Origin: Porphyromonadaceae bacterium
GTDB taxonomy: Bacteria; Bacteroidota; Bacteroidia; Bacteroidales; Tannerellaceae
Direction of reading: 5' to 3'
Length of the DNA stretch: 7,781 nt
Assembly (NCBI GenBank): GCA_003517945.1
Contig: DOZP01000212.1
Span: 22,305 to 30,085, forward strand
Position numbers and translations under genes: made by a program. This document shows positions 7,569 to 7,781 of this stretch, piece by piece; within the stretch, counting starts at the first letter, position 1; each line of letters starts with the position of its first letter. The notes under the pieces were generated by a model. The model saw only the letters and a list, made by a program, of their open reading frames with translations. It made no database searches and was not told the DNA's origin.

Positions 7569-7619
7569 TATGTAACAAGAATTTACAGCAGAGTTACATT
7601 CACTATTATTGCTGTAACA
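7569..7619 (-). promoter_or_regulatory. Candidate activator operator upstream of GH43 (three TGTAAC/GTTACA sites)
   Basis: Sites are TGTAACA at 7571-7577, GTTACA at 7593-7598 and TGTAACA at 7613-7619, about 20-22 bp apart. Read on the minus strand, ATGTAAC (7599-7593), 15 nt, TGTTACATA (7577-7569) and 28 nt lead to the -7 box, identical in spacing to the site upstream of GH10. A weaker relative, TGTCACA, lies at 7647-7653. The arrangement suits an activator common to both units. Confidence 0.6.
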
Positions 7620-7781
7620 TTAATCTTTAACCATGTATCCTCCGACTGTCACAATTACCCATTTCAATACATTTTCAATATGTATATGAAAAATCTGTTG
7701 AAGCAAATTTAACCGGACAAATACACAAACACTTTTATTTAATCACTATCTTTACAGCGTGATTTACTCATTAACTACAAT
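7620..7781. other. Non-coding right end; possible rightward promoter near the edge
   Basis: No gene is visible in this AT-rich stretch. On the plus strand TATCTTTAC at 7747-7755 differs from the Bacteroides -7 consensus only by A in place of the final G. No convincing -33 box accompanies it. It could serve a divergent gene beyond the window, for example a regulator, but this is a weak guess. Confidence 0.25.

Noticed and set aside
7704..7711. Minus-strand TAAATTTG, an exact -7 match upstream of the GH43 operator
   Set aside because: The nearest TTTG is only 14 nt upstream rather than 19-21, and the box lies behind the operator. It may be a chance match in AT-rich DNA.

Overview
The window looks like part of a polysaccharide utilization locus (PUL) from a Bacteroidota bacterium, probably Bacteroides or a close relative. 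The evidence is a SusC/SusD pair, secreted glycoside hydrolases, AT-rich translation start regions with little Shine-Dalgarno sequence, and Bacteroides-type -7 boxes (TAnnTTTG) upstream of two transcription units. All four convincing genes lie on the minus strand, so transcription runs from high to low coordinates. The sequence does not fix a genus or species.

In transcription order: 7781-7391 is a regulatory region. 7390-6017 is a secreted GH43 enzyme with a C-terminal CBM6-like module. 6016-5841 is a 176-base gap holding what looks like the remnant of a lipoprotein gene between 11-bp direct repeats. 5840-2739 is a SusC/RagA outer-membrane transporter and 2706-895 its SusD lipoprotein partner. 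A strong stem-loop terminator lies at 859-818. After a second regulatory region (about 690-596) comes the N-terminal half of a secreted GH10 endo-beta-1,4-xylanase (563 to the window edge), cut off before its nucleophile.

Together the genes fit a small xylan or arabinoxylan system. GH10 would cut the xylan backbone, GH43-CBM6 would remove arabinose or xylose units, and SusC/SusD would capture and import the oligosaccharides with TonB energy. The xylan assignment rests on GH10 plus GH43 and is an inference. No regulator, inner-membrane transporter or separate surface glycan-binding protein is visible in the window.

The most notable signal is regulatory. The GH43 and GH10 promoter regions, about 7 kb apart, share the same arrangement: ATGTAAC, 15 nt, TGTWACATA, 28 nt, then a TAnnTTTG box, with a further TGTAACA copy upstream. 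This suggests one activator, plausibly a hybrid two-component or other AraC-type regulator, controls both units. I found no evidence of a wholly new biological system; the genes belong to well-known families.
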